A stretch of DNA of 64,000 bases from an uncultured Acetatifactor sp. (GCA_910589655.1 CAJUTJ010000163.1:1-64000); one strand, 5' to 3'. Shown: positions 1 to 9,072, counted from the stretch's first letter. Translations and numbers: made by a program. The notes: generated from the sequence alone by a model not told the origin.

Positions 1-18
1 ATGTACTTATTGATCAAG

Positions 19-40
19 GGCGCGAAGCGCCGCATTTTTT
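19..40 (+). terminator. Rho-independent terminator of an upstream gene
   Basis: A GC stem (GGCGC, loop GAA, GCGCC at 19-31) is followed by GCA and six T residues (35-40). It probably ends a gene lying left of the window. Confidence 0.6.
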
Positions 41-158
41 GACTGGTTTGTCAAGTGTTTTTGAGAAAAAAGTGGGTGATTTTTGAAAAATAGGTTCTGA
101 AAGCCCCATGAAATAAGGGCTGAAGATTCCGAGAAGTTATGATAATCAAAGGGAGGAT

Positions 159-962
159 TTGCTGATCCTTCCTATAACGATTACCTTCGGAACGGAAGAG
201 TTTCAAGACGGCGTAAACTTGACACATAAGGAATTTTACGAAAGATTAATTGAAAGTGACGAGCTTCCCATTACCAGCCAGATTCCTCCGGCTGTGTTCG
301 AAGAGGCGTATAAGGCAGCCGCAGGTCAGGGAGATGAGATTATTGTAATAACTATTTCCTCTAAGCTTTCGGGTACTTATCAAAGCGCGAATATCGGAGC
401 CGGGGATTATCAGGGAAAGGTATATATCGTGGACAGCGAGAACGCAAGTCTCGGAGAGAGGATCTTGGTGGAATATGCGCTTCGTCTGAAAGATCAGGGA
501 TTTTCAGCAGAGAATATTGTGGAAGCGCTTGAAAAGGAAAAAAAGAATATCCGCTTGATCGCATTGCTTGATACTTTGGAATACTTAAAAAGAGGCGGCC
601 GTATTTCAAAGGCTGCCGCATTAGCCGGAAATTTGCTGTCTATCAAACCTGTCATTGCCGTACAGGGAGGTGAAGTGGCTGTCCTTGGCAAGGCGAGAGG
701 CTCTAAACAGGGAAATAATCTGCTGGCGGAAGAGATTGCAAGGGCTAACGGCATCCAGTATAATATGCCTTTTATATTGGCATATACGGGACTGACAGAT
801 GTGGTTATACAAAAATATATTGATGACCATGAGAGCTTATGGAAAGGAATTGTGGAACGTCCGGTTCCGGCCAGTGTGGGCGGCGCAATTGGCACACATA
901 TCGGACCGGGAGCTATAGGAATAGCTTTTTTTGCGGCTTCAAATAATAATGACACGAAATAA
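159..962 (+). CDS. DegV family fatty-acid-binding protein, N-terminus missing
   Basis: DegV/FakB proteins bind a fatty acid and, where a FakA kinase is present, hand it over for phosphorylation; the partner here is unknown. The body matches the family: ITFGTEEFQDGVNLT near the start, SQIPP, SSKLSGTYQSA, LDTLEYLKRGGRIS and a C-terminal GPGAIGIAF. The usual first ~20 residues, carrying the (T/A)DSxxDL motif, are absent. The only usable start is TTG at 159, with GGGAGG (151-156) only 2 bases upstream, which is too close. Upstream the same frame hits TAA at 114-116, while another frame briefly reads IRAEDSEKL, resembling a decayed DS motif. The 5' end is therefore probably damaged by a frameshift. 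Function after this loss is doubtful; family assignment is firm. Confidence 0.8.
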   Translation: MLILPITITFGTEEFQDGVNLTHKEFYERLIESDELPITSQIPPAVFEEAYKAAAGQGDEIIVITISSKLSGTYQSANIGAGDYQGKVYIVDSENASLGERILVEYALRLKDQGFSAENIVEALEKEKKNIRLIALLDTLEYLKRGGRISKAAALAGNLLSIKPVIAVQGGEVAVLGKARGSKQGNNLLAEEIARANGIQYNMPFILAYTGLTDVVIQKYIDDHESLWKGIVERPVPASVGGAIGTHIGPGAIGIAFFAASNNNDTK

Positions 963-1047
963 TTTCAATAGTTATTTGAACCGCTGTGAATAGCGGCAAC
1001 GGATAGTATTGATGTAGAGCGGAGGAAGCGCACACGGAGGTATAGAT

Positions 1048-1923
1048 ATGAAAGAAATAAATCAACAGTTTTTAACCGGAGAAAGAGCTTTGTTTCAGGA
1101 AAAAGACAGCCATATCAGCTATTGTACATTTGCGGACGGCGAATCGCCTTTAAAAGAAAGCTCCGATCTTGAGATCGAAAATACGTTATTTCGCTGGAAA
1201 TATCCTTTGTGGTACAGCAGGAATGTAATTATGAAAGATTGCACTCTGTTCGATATGGCAAGAGCGGGAATCTGGTATACGGAGAATATTTCCGTCAGGG
1301 ATACTATTATTGAAGCACCAAAGAATTTCCGCAGGTCAAAAGGGATTGTGTTAAAGAATGTGTCATTGCCTAATGCGGAAGAGACGCTGTGGAATTGCGA
1401 GAATATTGAGATGGATACCGTTACTGCCAAGGGGGATTATTTTGCCATGAACTGCAGGAATGTGAAAGCAGTAAATTTTTCACTGGTGGGAAATTATTCT
1501 TTTGACGGGGCTTCCAATGTGGAAATCCGTAATTCCAGAATGCTGTCCAAGGATGCTTTTTGGAATGCGGACAATATTACAGTTTACGACTCCTTTATAT
1601 CCGGAGAATATCTGGGCTGGAATTCCAAGAATATTACGCTTATAAATTGCACAATCGAAAGTCTTCAGGGTATGTGCTATATAGATAATTTGGTGATGAA
1701 GAACTGCCGTCTGATTAATACGAATTTAGCGTTTGAATACTCTCAGGCGGATGTGGAGATTGTGGGCAGTGTGGACAGCGTGCTTAATCCCAAGGGCGGT
1801 ATCATCCGTGCGGACAGAATCGGTGAGCTGATTATGGACGGCAGAAAGGTGAAGCTGGATCAGACGAAGATTGAGGCGGGAGAAATCGGAAAAACTTCCG
1901 ATTGTGCGGAGTGGGAAGTGTGA
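1048..1923 (+). CDS. DUF3737 family right-handed beta-helix protein
   Basis: A 291-residue protein made of short pentapeptide-like or beta-helix rungs (repeated N-V/I-x-x-x-D/N-x-x and W/C ladders such as RKYPLWYSRN, AGIWYTENI, ETLWNCENI, YLGWNSKNI). This pattern is that of the DUF3737 family in Firmicutes, whose biochemical role is not established. There is no signal peptide, so it should be cytoplasmic. The ribosome binding site is GGAGG just upstream (about 1036-1040). The last codons and stop (GAAGTGTGA) lie inside the first unit of the intergenic repeat that follows, so the repeat appears to have supplied the C-terminus. Confidence 0.82.
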   Translation: MKEINQQFLTGERALFQEKDSHISYCTFADGESPLKESSDLEIENTLFRWKYPLWYSRNVIMKDCTLFDMARAGIWYTENISVRDTIIEAPKNFRRSKGIVLKNVSLPNAEETLWNCENIEMDTVTAKGDYFAMNCRNVKAVNFSLVGNYSFDGASNVEIRNSRMLSKDAFWNADNITVYDSFISGEYLGWNSKNITLINCTIESLQGMCYIDNLVMKNCRLINTNLAFEYSQADVEIVGSVDSVLNPKGGIIRADRIGELIMDGRKVKLDQTKIEAGEIGKTSDCAEWEV

Positions 1924-2237
1924 AGGAAATCACTAAGCTCGGAAAGACCTCGCTAAGTGTTTTCACGCTCTGCGGAGCAGAGCTTCTTCACACGTAAGAA
2001 TCCGCGAGCGGATTCTTACGGACTTGCACCAGTTCATAAATTGTTTGTGCCGCCGATGGCGGCATGACTGGAAGTGTGAAGGAAATCACTAAGCTCGGAA
2101 AGACCTCGCTAAGTGTTTTCACGCTCTGCGAGCAGAGCTTCTTCCCAAACTGCTAAGTTAGAAGAATCGCTTTCGCGATTCTTCCGGTTTGCGGCAATTC
2201 ATTGATTGTTTGTGCCGCCGATGGCGGCATGGCTGGA
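1914..2237 (+). repeat. Tandem pair of structured intergenic repeat A
   Basis: Two head-to-tail units of about 155-165 bp (roughly 1914-2069 and 2070-2237). Each reads GAAGTGTGAAGGAAATCACT, then CTAAGCTCGG...CCTCGCTAAGTG, CACGCTCTGCG...CAGAGCTTCTT, a variable hairpin, and GCCGCCGATGGCGGCATG. The variable hairpin is GTAAGAATCCGC/GCGGATTCTTAC in unit 1 (1994-2019) and GAAGAATCG/CGATTCTTC in unit 2 (about 2161-2184). The sequence changes but the pairing is kept. Another full copy lies at 52460-52656 and a fragment at 39664-39694. No protein is encoded. Confidence 0.8.
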
Positions 2238-2327
2238 GGTTTGAAAGACACTTTCATATATTAGAATCCGAAATAGGATTCTATGGTCAAAAATATTGAT
2301 TGGTAAGCTTGTAAGAGGTATTGGAAT

Positions 2328-3488
2328 ATGTATGACTTTGATAAGATAACTGAGCGGAGAGGCGTCGGCTCTTTGAAGTGGGATGTGCCGGAGAGGGAGC
2401 TTCCCATGTGGGTTGCCGATATGGATTTTGAGACGGCTCCCGAGGTCACGGAGGCTCTCAAGGCGCGTGCGGCACATGCCATATTCGGATATTCCGTTAT
2501 TACGGAGGATTGGTATGATGCTTACATCCGCTGGTGGAAACGCCGCCATAATCTTGTGATGGAAAAGGAGTGGCTGATATTCTGTACCGGTGTGGTGCCT
2601 GCCATCTCCAGTGCGGTGAGAAAGCTTACCACGGTAGGAGAGAATGTATTGGTACAGACTCCTGTGTACAATATCTTCTTCAACTCCATCAGAAATAACG
2701 GGCGCAATATACTGGAAAGCCCTTTGGTATACGACGGGCGACAGTATTCCATAAATTTTGCGGATTTAGAGGACAAGCTTTCCGATCCCCAGACAACATT
2801 GATGCTGCTTTGCAATCCCCATAACCCTGTGGGGAAAATATGGGACAAGGAAACCCTTGCCCGTATCGGTGAGTTGTGTGCCAAGCATCATGTTTTGGTG
2901 CTTTCCGATGAAATTCATTGTGATCTTACCGACCCCGGATATGAGTATGTGCCCTTTGCTTCTGTCTCGGAGGTATGCCGGAGCAACAGTATTACCTGTA
3001 TGGCACCTACCAAGGCTTTTAATCTGGCAGGCCTGCAGACGGCGGCGGTTATGGTTCCTGATCCGGTGATACGTCATAAGCTGAACCGTGGGCTGAATAC
3101 GGATGAGGTGGCGGAACCCAATGCATTCGCCGTGGGAGCTGCCGTGGCGGCATTTGAAAAGGGAGAAAGCTGGCTGGAGGAGCTTCGAAAATATCTCTAT
3201 GAAAATAAGCGGTCGGTGCGTAAATTTATGGAGGATCAACTTCCTGTGATTAAGGTAGTTCCTTCCGATGCCACATACTTATTGTGGCTGGACTGCAGTC
3301 AGGTCACGGATGACGCGGGAGCATTATGTAGCTTCATCCGTCAGGACAGCGGACTGTACCTGACGGAAGGAGTAGAGTACGGGAGCTGCGGCAGACAGTT
3401 TGTCCGTATGAACACGGCCTGCCCCAGAGAACGTCTCATGGACGGGTTGACCCGCTTAAAAAAGAGTGTGGAGGCTTACGGCGCGTAA
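2328..3488 (+). CDS. PatB/MalY-type PLP-dependent C-S lyase/aminotransferase
   Basis: A 386-residue fold-type I PLP enzyme of the MalY/PatB cystathionine beta-lyase subgroup. It is expected to cleave C-S bonds of cystathionine or cysteine conjugates in the cytosol. Visible motifs are RRGVGSLKWD and MWVADMDF at the N-terminus, NPHNPVGKIW (163-172), SDEIHCDL with the PLP pyridine-binding Asp194, PTKAFNLAGLQ with the probable Schiff-base Lys229, and FVRMNTACPR near the end with the carboxylate-binding Arg. Length is normal for the family. The last 13 bp overlap the end of convergent nifJ inside a shared hairpin. Substrate cannot be decided from sequence. Confidence 0.88.
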   Translation: MYDFDKITERRGVGSLKWDVPERELPMWVADMDFETAPEVTEALKARAAHAIFGYSVITEDWYDAYIRWWKRRHNLVMEKEWLIFCTGVVPAISSAVRKLTTVGENVLVQTPVYNIFFNSIRNNGRNILESPLVYDGRQYSINFADLEDKLSDPQTTLMLLCNPHNPVGKIWDKETLARIGELCAKHHVLVLSDEIHCDLTDPGYEYVPFASVSEVCRSNSITCMAPTKAFNLAGLQTAAVMVPDPVIRHKLNRGLNTDEVAEPNAFAVGAAVAAFEKGESWLEELRKYLYENKRSVRKFMEDQLPVIKVVPSDATYLLWLDCSQVTDDAGALCSFIRQDSGLYLTEGVEYGSCGRQFVRMNTACPRERLMDGLTRLKKSVEAYGA

Positions 3489-3506
3489 AGCGCCGCAAGC
3501 CTTTTT
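3472..3506 (+). terminator. Terminator embedded in overlapping convergent CDS ends
   Basis: Stem AGGCTT-A-CGGCG / CGCCG-C-AAGCCT with a 7-base loop (3472-3502), followed by a T run (3502-3506). It lies over the last codons of the PatB-like gene (ends 3488) and of nifJ on the other strand (ends 3476). It serves the plus-strand transcript; the minus direction lacks a T run. Confidence 0.75.
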
Positions 3507-6500
3507 AAATATTCGTAACGTTCCTTTGCCTGCTTTTCTGCCTGAGCAAAGAGAAGCTGCGCCTGATCCGGTTTTTGCCGTTTCAATACATCATAACGGA
3601 TTTCTCCGTCTAAAAATTCTTCATAGTTTAATTGTGGTTCGTCACTGTCCAGAATAAACGGATTTTTACCATCGTCTTTTAACAGAGGATTGAAGCGGAA
3701 GAGATGGAAATATCCGCTGTCCACAGCTTTTTTCGCCTCATGTGGTGTGGAGCCTAAGCCGCTTCGGATCCCGTGGGCAATACAGGTGGAGTAGGCAATG
3801 ATGAGGGAAGGACCGGGGTATTCGGCAGCCTCCGTAAATGCCGCCAGTGTCTGGTTGAAGTCGGCTCCCATAGCGATCTGGGCAACGTATACATTGCCGT
3901 AAGTCATTGCGATGGAGGCCAGATCCTTTTTGCGTGTGGTCTTTCCGCCGGACACAAATTTTGCGGTGGAGCCGGTGGGAGTCGCCTTGGAAGCCTGTCC
4001 GCCGGTGTTGGAATAGACTTCCGTATCCAGAACCAATATATTGATATTGCTGCCGCTGGCAAGAACATGATCCAGACCTCCGAATCCGATGTCATATGCC
4101 CAGCCGTCGCCGCCGATGACCCACTGGATGGTATCTGTATTTTCTCCCCGTTTTGCTGCGGTCTCTTGAGCCAATAGCATACCGTAGCCGAATTCGGCGC
4201 CGTCCTCAAAGAGTGAATTGGACCATGCAGGGCCTTTTCCCTCATCATCCACGGTATAGGCACAAGAGGGAGAGGAATTCGCCCAAATGGAGCTGCAGCC
4301 GGTGGCATTGGCAATAAACATGCGGTCACCGAAAAGCTGGGTCAGAAGCTTTACGTAAGGTGTTTCGCCGCATCCTGCACAGGCGCCGGAAAATTCCAGA
4401 TAAGGGCGCAGGAACTGACTTCCCTTGACCGTATTTTTCCGGAATTTTTCTGCGGCCTCCTTACAGGGCAGCAAGGGCTTTCCGAAATCAAAGTATTGCT
4501 GCCGTTCCGTATGTTCCGCTATGGGAACCATTTCCAGAGCTTTTCTGCCTTGCTTTCCCGGACATATGGCGGCACAAGTGCCACAGCCGGTACAGTCCAC
4601 TTCCGAGACGACAATGGAAAAAGTGTGTCCTTCCATACCCGTCATGGGAAGAGACGGCATACCTTCCGGCAGTGTAAGCGAAGAACCTTCTTTTACTACG
4701 GCAGGCCGGATTACCGCATGGGGGCATACAAAGGAACAGCGGTTGCATTGGATACAGTTTTCCGGTTTCCATATGGGAATTTCCGTGGCCACGTTGCGCC
4801 GCTCGTGTGCGGCGCTGCCGGGAGGGGTAAAGCCGTCCGCATAGGGCAGGAATGCCGATACCGGAAGGGAGTCTCCCCGCTGGTCGGTAACGGGCTGTTG
4901 AATGTTTTTCACAAAGGAAAGCATTTCGGGGCGGTCGGGCAGGGGAGGATTGTCCGAGGAAGCGCTATCGTCGGGAAGATGCTTCCAAGCCTCCGGAAGC
5001 GGTATTTCCCGTACCTCCTGAAAACCTCTGTCGATGGCTTCCTCGTTCATCCGCAGGATGTTTCCGCCGGATTTCCCGTAGCTTTTGGCGGCGGCTTCCT
5101 TCATAAGCCGTTTGGCTTCTTCGGAAGGCAGCAATCCCGACACGGCGAAGAAAGCGGCCTGTAAAATAGTGCTGATCTTGTTATTTAATCCGATTTCTTT
5201 TCCGATGCGTATGGCATCAATGACACAGAACCGGATATGATGGTTGGCCAGATAAGCTTTTACCGCATCGGGAAGATATTCTTCCAGCTCTTTCTCTTTG
5301 AAGTAGCAGTTTAACAGAAAAGTCCCCCCGTCTTTTAAAGCCTGCACCATGTCATACTTATGCAGGTATACAGGATTATGGCAGGCCACAAGGTCTGCGT
5401 GTCGAACCAGATAAGCACTGTGGATGGGGCTTTTGCCAAAGCGCAGGTGGGAAATGGTGAGACCTCTGGACTTTTTGGAATCGTATTCAAAATATCCCTG
5501 TGCCTGTAAATCCGTGTGGTCGCCGATTATTTTAATGATATTTTTGGTGGCGCTGACTGTGCCGTCTCCCCCCAGTCCCCAGAATTTGCAGGCAGTCAGC
5601 TCCGCAGGCGCAGTGTCGGCGATCCGGGGGATGGGCAGTGACAGATTGGTGACGTCATCCTCTATTCCCACGGTAAAGTCGGAAAGCGTTTGGTTGAGAT
5701 AGATTGCCGCAATCTGTTCCGGGGTGGTATCCTTGGAGCTCAGACCATATCTGCCGGACAGAATGCGGCAAGGCATACCTTGAAGAGCCGCCGCCACGTC
5801 TAAGAACAACGGTTCTCCGGGGGCGCCGGGTTCCTTGGTGCGGCTTAGGACGGAAATCTGCTTTGTGGACGGAGGGAGAGCCGCTTTCAGGTGTTTTGCG
5901 CTGAAAGGACGGTACAAATGGACGGCGATTAGTCCGTAGGGCCGGTCGGGAACGGTTTCCAGATATTCCCGGACGGTTTCACAGATACTGCCCATAGCCA
6001 CAATGACATGGGTGGCAGAGGGATTCCCGTAGTAATCGAAAAGACCGTAATTTGTGCCGATAGCCTGATTGATTTTGTCAAGCTGCTTTTCCACGATGGC
6101 AGGAAGCGCAATATAGGCGGGATTGGAAGCTTCTCTTGCCTGAAAGAAAATGTCGGGATTCTGGGCGGAGCCGTAGACCTTCCCGTGGCTGGGATGGAGA
6201 CACTCTTCCCGGAACCTTTGGACGGATTCCATGGAAAGCATGGATTTTAAGGTCTCGTAATCCCAGACCTTGATTTTTTGCAGTTCATGGGAGGTGCGGA
6301 AACCGTCAAAGAAATTGAGAAAGGGAATCCGCCCTTCTATGGCGGCAAGGTGGGATACGGGAGACAAATCCATGGTTTCCTGTACGCTGCCGCAGGCAAA
6401 GATGGCGCAGCCGGTCTGACGACAGGCATACACATCGGAGTGGTCACCGAAGATGGACAGGGCATGGGTGGCGATGGATCTGGCTGCCACATGGATAACC

Positions 6501-6847
6501 CCCGGAAGAAGTTCTCCTGCGATGCGGTACAGATTGGGAACCATCAGAAGCAGTCCCTGAGATGCGGTAAAGGTAGTGGCCAGAGCGCCCGCCGCCAGAG
6601 CTCCGTGGACGGCGCCTGCGGCTCCGGCCTCCGACTGCATCTGGGCGATGGTCATGGTCTGCCCCCAGATATTCAGCTTTCCGGCGCCTGCCCATTGGTC
6701 ACACAGCTCCGCCATGGGGGAGGAGGGAGTGATGGGGAAGATGGCGGCTGCCTCACTGTAAGCGTAGGCTACATGGGCAGCGGCATGATTACCGTCTATG
6801 GTCTGTAAAGAGCGGGTATCCTTTGGATCATTTATTGTATTGGACAT
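3476..6847 (-). CDS. nifJ: Pyruvate:ferredoxin (flavodoxin) oxidoreductase
   Basis: A single-chain PFOR of 1123 residues, slightly shorter than the ~1170 typical of clostridia. It oxidises pyruvate plus CoA to acetyl-CoA and CO2 and reduces ferredoxin. Domains in order: domain I with DGNHAAAHVAYAYSEAAAIFP and PITPSSPMAE; the domain II/III region with GLGGDGTVSATKN; two 4Fe-4S motifs CIQCNRCSFVCPH and CTGCGTCAAICPG; then the TPP domain with GACAGCGETPY, ATGCSSIW, GGDGWAYDIGFGG and the proximal-cluster CIAHG. The ribosome binding site GGAGGTC sits just upstream of the ATG at 6847. It is monocistronic or leads a minus-strand unit downstream of the Fe-S assembly genes, which fits its three clusters. 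Confidence 0.97.
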   Translation of the reverse strand: MSNTINDPKDTRSLQTIDGNHAAAHVAYAYSEAAAIFPITPSSPMAELCDQWAGAGKLNIWGQTMTIAQMQSEAGAAGAVHGALAAGALATTFTASQGLLLMVPNLYRIAGELLPGVIHVAARSIATHALSIFGDHSDVYACRQTGCAIFACGSVQETMDLSPVSHLAAIEGRIPFLNFFDGFRTSHELQKIKVWDYETLKSMLSMESVQRFREECLHPSHGKVYGSAQNPDIFFQAREASNPAYIALPAIVEKQLDKINQAIGTNYGLFDYYGNPSATHVIVAMGSICETVREYLETVPDRPYGLIAVHLYRPFSAKHLKAALPPSTKQISVLSRTKEPGAPGEPLFLDVAAALQGMPCRILSGRYGLSSKDTTPEQIAAIYLNQTLSDFTVGIEDDVTNLSLPIPRIADTAPAELTACKFWGLGGDGTVSATKNIIKIIGDHTDLQAQGYFEYDSKKSRGLTISHLRFGKSPIHSAYLVRHADLVACHNPVYLHKYDMVQALKDGGTFLLNCYFKEKELEEYLPDAVKAYLANHHIRFCVIDAIRIGKEIGLNNKISTILQAAFFAVSGLLPSEEAKRLMKEAAAKSYGKSGGNILRMNEEAIDRGFQEVREIPLPEAWKHLPDDSASSDNPPLPDRPEMLSFVKNIQQPVTDQRGDSLPVSAFLPYADGFTPPGSAAHERRNVATEIPIWKPENCIQCNRCSFVCPHAVIRPAVVKEGSSLTLPEGMPSLPMTGMEGHTFSIVVSEVDCTGCGTCAAICPGKQGRKALEMVPIAEHTERQQYFDFGKPLLPCKEAAEKFRKNTVKGSQFLRPYLEFSGACAGCGETPYVKLLTQLFGDRMFIANATGCSSIWANSSPSCAYTVDDEGKGPAWSNSLFEDGAEFGYGMLLAQETAAKRGENTDTIQWVIGGDGWAYDIGFGGLDHVLASGSNINILVLDTEVYSNTGGQASKATPTGSTAKFVSGGKTTRKKDLASIAMTYGNVYVAQIAMGADFNQTLAAFTEAAEYPGPSLIIAYSTCIAHGIRSGLGSTPHEAKKAVDSGYFHLFRFNPLLKDDGKNPFILDSDEPQLNYEEFLDGEIRYDVLKRQKPDQAQLLFAQAEKQAKERYEYLKRLAALYAP

Positions 6848-6959
6848 AAAAAGACCTCCGATCAGATTAGTAGATTGAATACTATTCTGTCCCGAAGGCC
6901 TGTTCTTTATACGCTGCGGTTCAGGCAGCCTCTCCGGCCAAGCCTAAATTGCGCCTGTG

Positions 6960-7877
6960 CTATTTCAAAAATCCGTTGACAATTTGGGCTTCCGCCTGCT
7001 CCTCGGTAAGGCCTAAAGTCATCAGTTTTGTAATCTGTTCGCCTGCAATTTTGCCGATGGCCGCCTCATGAATCAGCTCGGCATCCAAATCATTTGCGGT
7101 GATTTCCGGAATGGCGCTGATCTTTGCTCGATCCATGATAATGCCGTCGCATTCCGAGTGTCCGGCACAACGGTTATTGCCGTTGATTTTCGAGAGAAAA
7201 AGCTGTCTGGAGTCGTCCCTTGCCACGGAACGGGAAATAATGTTGGCGCTGGATCCCGCACCGTTTAAGTCTACTTGGAAGGATGTCTCCGCGGTCTGGC
7301 TGCCATGGGTCATGAGCTTCTCGGTGACAACCAGCTTCGCGCCGTCGGCGAGAGTGGCAGTGGTGGAACGTTTGGTAGAGTCCACGCCCTTGATCTGTAC
7401 CGTTTCCAGTTCCATAAAGCTGTCCTCACCCAGAGTAATCACTGTCTCGGGGTTCATGATGCGTTCGCCCTTGCCGTCACCGCTGCCGTAGTGTTTTTCC
7501 ACATACTTTACATGAGAGTTTTTCCCGATGTAAAAGGAATGAACGCCGTCATGGCGGCTGTCGCTGTCACCGCTGTTATGGATGCCGCAGCCGGCTACAA
7601 TGGTGACGTCGCAGTCGTCGCCCACATAGAAGTCGTTATAGACCATCTCGGTAAGACCGCTTTGGCTGAGCAGTACGGGAATGTGTACGCTTTCTTTCTT
7701 AGTGCCGGGCTTGATCACGATATCGATGCCCTGTTTGTCGTCTTTTGTTACGATGTCAATATGTGCGGTGGTGGAGCGGTTAACGCTCTGTCCGTTGGCT
7801 CGGATATTGTATGCTCCCGCGGGCATTTCATGAAGTCCCGCCACCTGCTCCAATAGGTTTTTTTGTATATCGTCCAT
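6960..7877 (-). CDS. SufB/SufD-like Fe-S assembly scaffold (SmsB-like)
   Basis: A 305-residue SufBD-family beta-helix protein, much shorter than SufB (~470) or SufD (~430). The conserved C-terminal SufBD block is clear: the region HSECDGIIMDRAKISAIPEI, then AELIHEAAIGKIAGEQITKLMTLGL. One copy next to one SufC-like ATPase, with no sufS, sufU or second SufBD nearby, fits the minimal SmsCB system described in anaerobic bacteria and archaea. It would assemble Fe-S clusters with the ATPase encoded at 8208-8936, 330 bp upstream on the same strand. The start has GAGGA upstream. The name SmsB is inferred from size and context. Confidence 0.88.
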   Translation of the reverse strand: MDDIQKNLLEQVAGLHEMPAGAYNIRANGQSVNRSTTAHIDIVTKDDKQGIDIVIKPGTKKESVHIPVLLSQSGLTEMVYNDFYVGDDCDVTIVAGCGIHNSGDSDSRHDGVHSFYIGKNSHVKYVEKHYGSGDGKGERIMNPETVITLGEDSFMELETVQIKGVDSTKRSTTATLADGAKLVVTEKLMTHGSQTAETSFQVDLNGAGSSANIISRSVARDDSRQLFLSKINGNNRCAGHSECDGIIMDRAKISAIPEITANDLDAELIHEAAIGKIAGEQITKLMTLGLTEEQAEAQIVNGFLK

Positions 7878-8207
7878 TTGAGTTCCTCATTTCTTTTTCT
7901 AATTTTTATTCCCGCGAGCAATGAGTCAAGTGCCGTGCTTGCACGAGCATAAAGTCAGCAAGCTGGCTTGGCGAATGCTGCGGGGTCTTTGATTCTCAAA
8001 ATATATATGCCTGTTTAAAAACGGCTGCCGGGTTTATTTTTAAAGTTCTGCATCTAAATGTTCTGCATTATAAGGTTCTGTATCGTATTAGGATATTTGG
8101 ACTTCTGCCGGGTTTGCTGACATTCCGTATATGGCTCCTGATTCAAAGGCATATGCCAATGCCTTACAAAAGGGGGTTTATGATATACGCGGTAACGGCA
8201 AAAAACA
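7878..8207. other. Non-coding gap between the two Sms genes
   Basis: 330 bp without a credible gene. It contains three similar short segments (TTCTGCATCTAAA, TTCTGCATTATAAGG, TTCTGTATCG) around 8046-8092 and an AT-rich stretch, but no convincing promoter, terminator or ORF. The usual Sms/SUF pair is tightly spaced, so some sequence may have been inserted here. Confidence 0.4.
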
Positions 8208-8936
8208 TTAAGGCTCCTGATTGTAAAATTTGCAGCCTCCCGTACCGTTTAACAGCTCGGGGAGAATATCTGCACGGCGTCCTCTGGCCTGAACGGTTCC
8301 TCCCGCCAATACAATGATTTCGTCTGCAATATTCAGGATGCGTTCCTGATGTGAGATGATAATGAGGGAGTTATCGGAGCTGTTGTGCATTTCTTCAAAC
8401 ACCTTGATCAGATTGTTGAAGCTCCACAAATCGATTCCCGCCTCCGGTTCGTCGAACACTGCCAAAGGGGTGTTCCTTGCGATAATGGTGGCTATTTCGA
8501 TACGCTTCAGCTCGCCTCCGGACAGGCTTGCATCCACTTCCCGGTTAATATAGTCCCTTGCGCAAAGTCCTACCTTGGAGAGATAATCGCAGGCGGAGGC
8601 CAGCTTGATATTATTGCCTGCCGCCAAAGTGATCAAATCTTTGACCTTGATGCCCTTGAAGCGCACGGGCTGTTGGAAGGCAAAGCTTATGCCCAGCTTG
8701 GCCCGTTCCGTGATGGACATATGGGTAATATCCGTGCCGTTAAATAGAATTCTGCCGGAAGTAGGCTGTTCGATTCCCATAATCAGTTTGGCTAAGGTAG
8801 ATTTTCCGCCGCCGTTTGGACCCGTGAGGGCGATAAAGGTATGATCCTCAAAGGTGAGATTTATATTTTTAATGATTTCTTTCCGGGAATCCGCATCATC
8901 GGATACCTGAAAGGAAAGATTCTGTAATTCCAGCAT
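8208..8936 (-). CDS. SufC-like Fe-S assembly ATPase (SmsC-like)
   Basis: A 242-residue ABC-type ATPase of the SufC family that powers the SufBD-like scaffold. Motifs: Walker A GPNGGGKSTLAK, Q-loop FAFQQPVRFKGI, signature SLSGGELKRIEIA, Walker B LAVFDEPEAGIDLW (the DEPEAGID form is typical of SufC), and the H-loop ISHQER. No transmembrane partner is present, arguing against a transporter. The start has AGGAGG 6 bases upstream of the ATG. It is the first gene of the minus-strand group; the scaffold and nifJ lie downstream. Confidence 0.9.
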   Translation of the reverse strand: MLELQNLSFQVSDDADSRKEIIKNINLTFEDHTFIALTGPNGGGKSTLAKLIMGIEQPTSGRILFNGTDITHMSITERAKLGISFAFQQPVRFKGIKVKDLITLAAGNNIKLASACDYLSKVGLCARDYINREVDASLSGGELKRIEIATIIARNTPLAVFDEPEAGIDLWSFNNLIKVFEEMHNSSDNSLIIISHQERILNIADEIIVLAGGTVQARGRRADILPELLNGTGGCKFYNQEP

Positions 8937-9016
8937 AATGTACCTCCTGTTTCTTAATCCGGCTGTTGTGCAAAACCGTATGAGCCGTCTGCAGCTCTGT
9001 GGGTGAAACCGCTCTT

Positions 9017-9051
9017 AAAGTATATCACATATAAGATAAAAACTATACTTT
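9017..9051 (-). promoter_or_regulatory. Dyad at the probable sms promoter
   Basis: Inverted arms AAAGTATA (9017-9024) and TATACTTT (9044-9051), about 85 bp upstream of the SmsC-like start. On the minus strand the proximal arm contains TATACT, a good -10 element, but no strong -35 is seen. An operator for an Fe-S-sensing repressor is possible, but this is inference. Confidence 0.35.
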
Positions 9052-9072
9052 TTTTTTGCATTATGTGTTTTG

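Noticed and set aside
3773..6808. Several plus-strand ORFs of 80-220 residues opposite nifJ
   Set aside because: They are antisense shadows of a strongly conserved gene, with implausible compositions.
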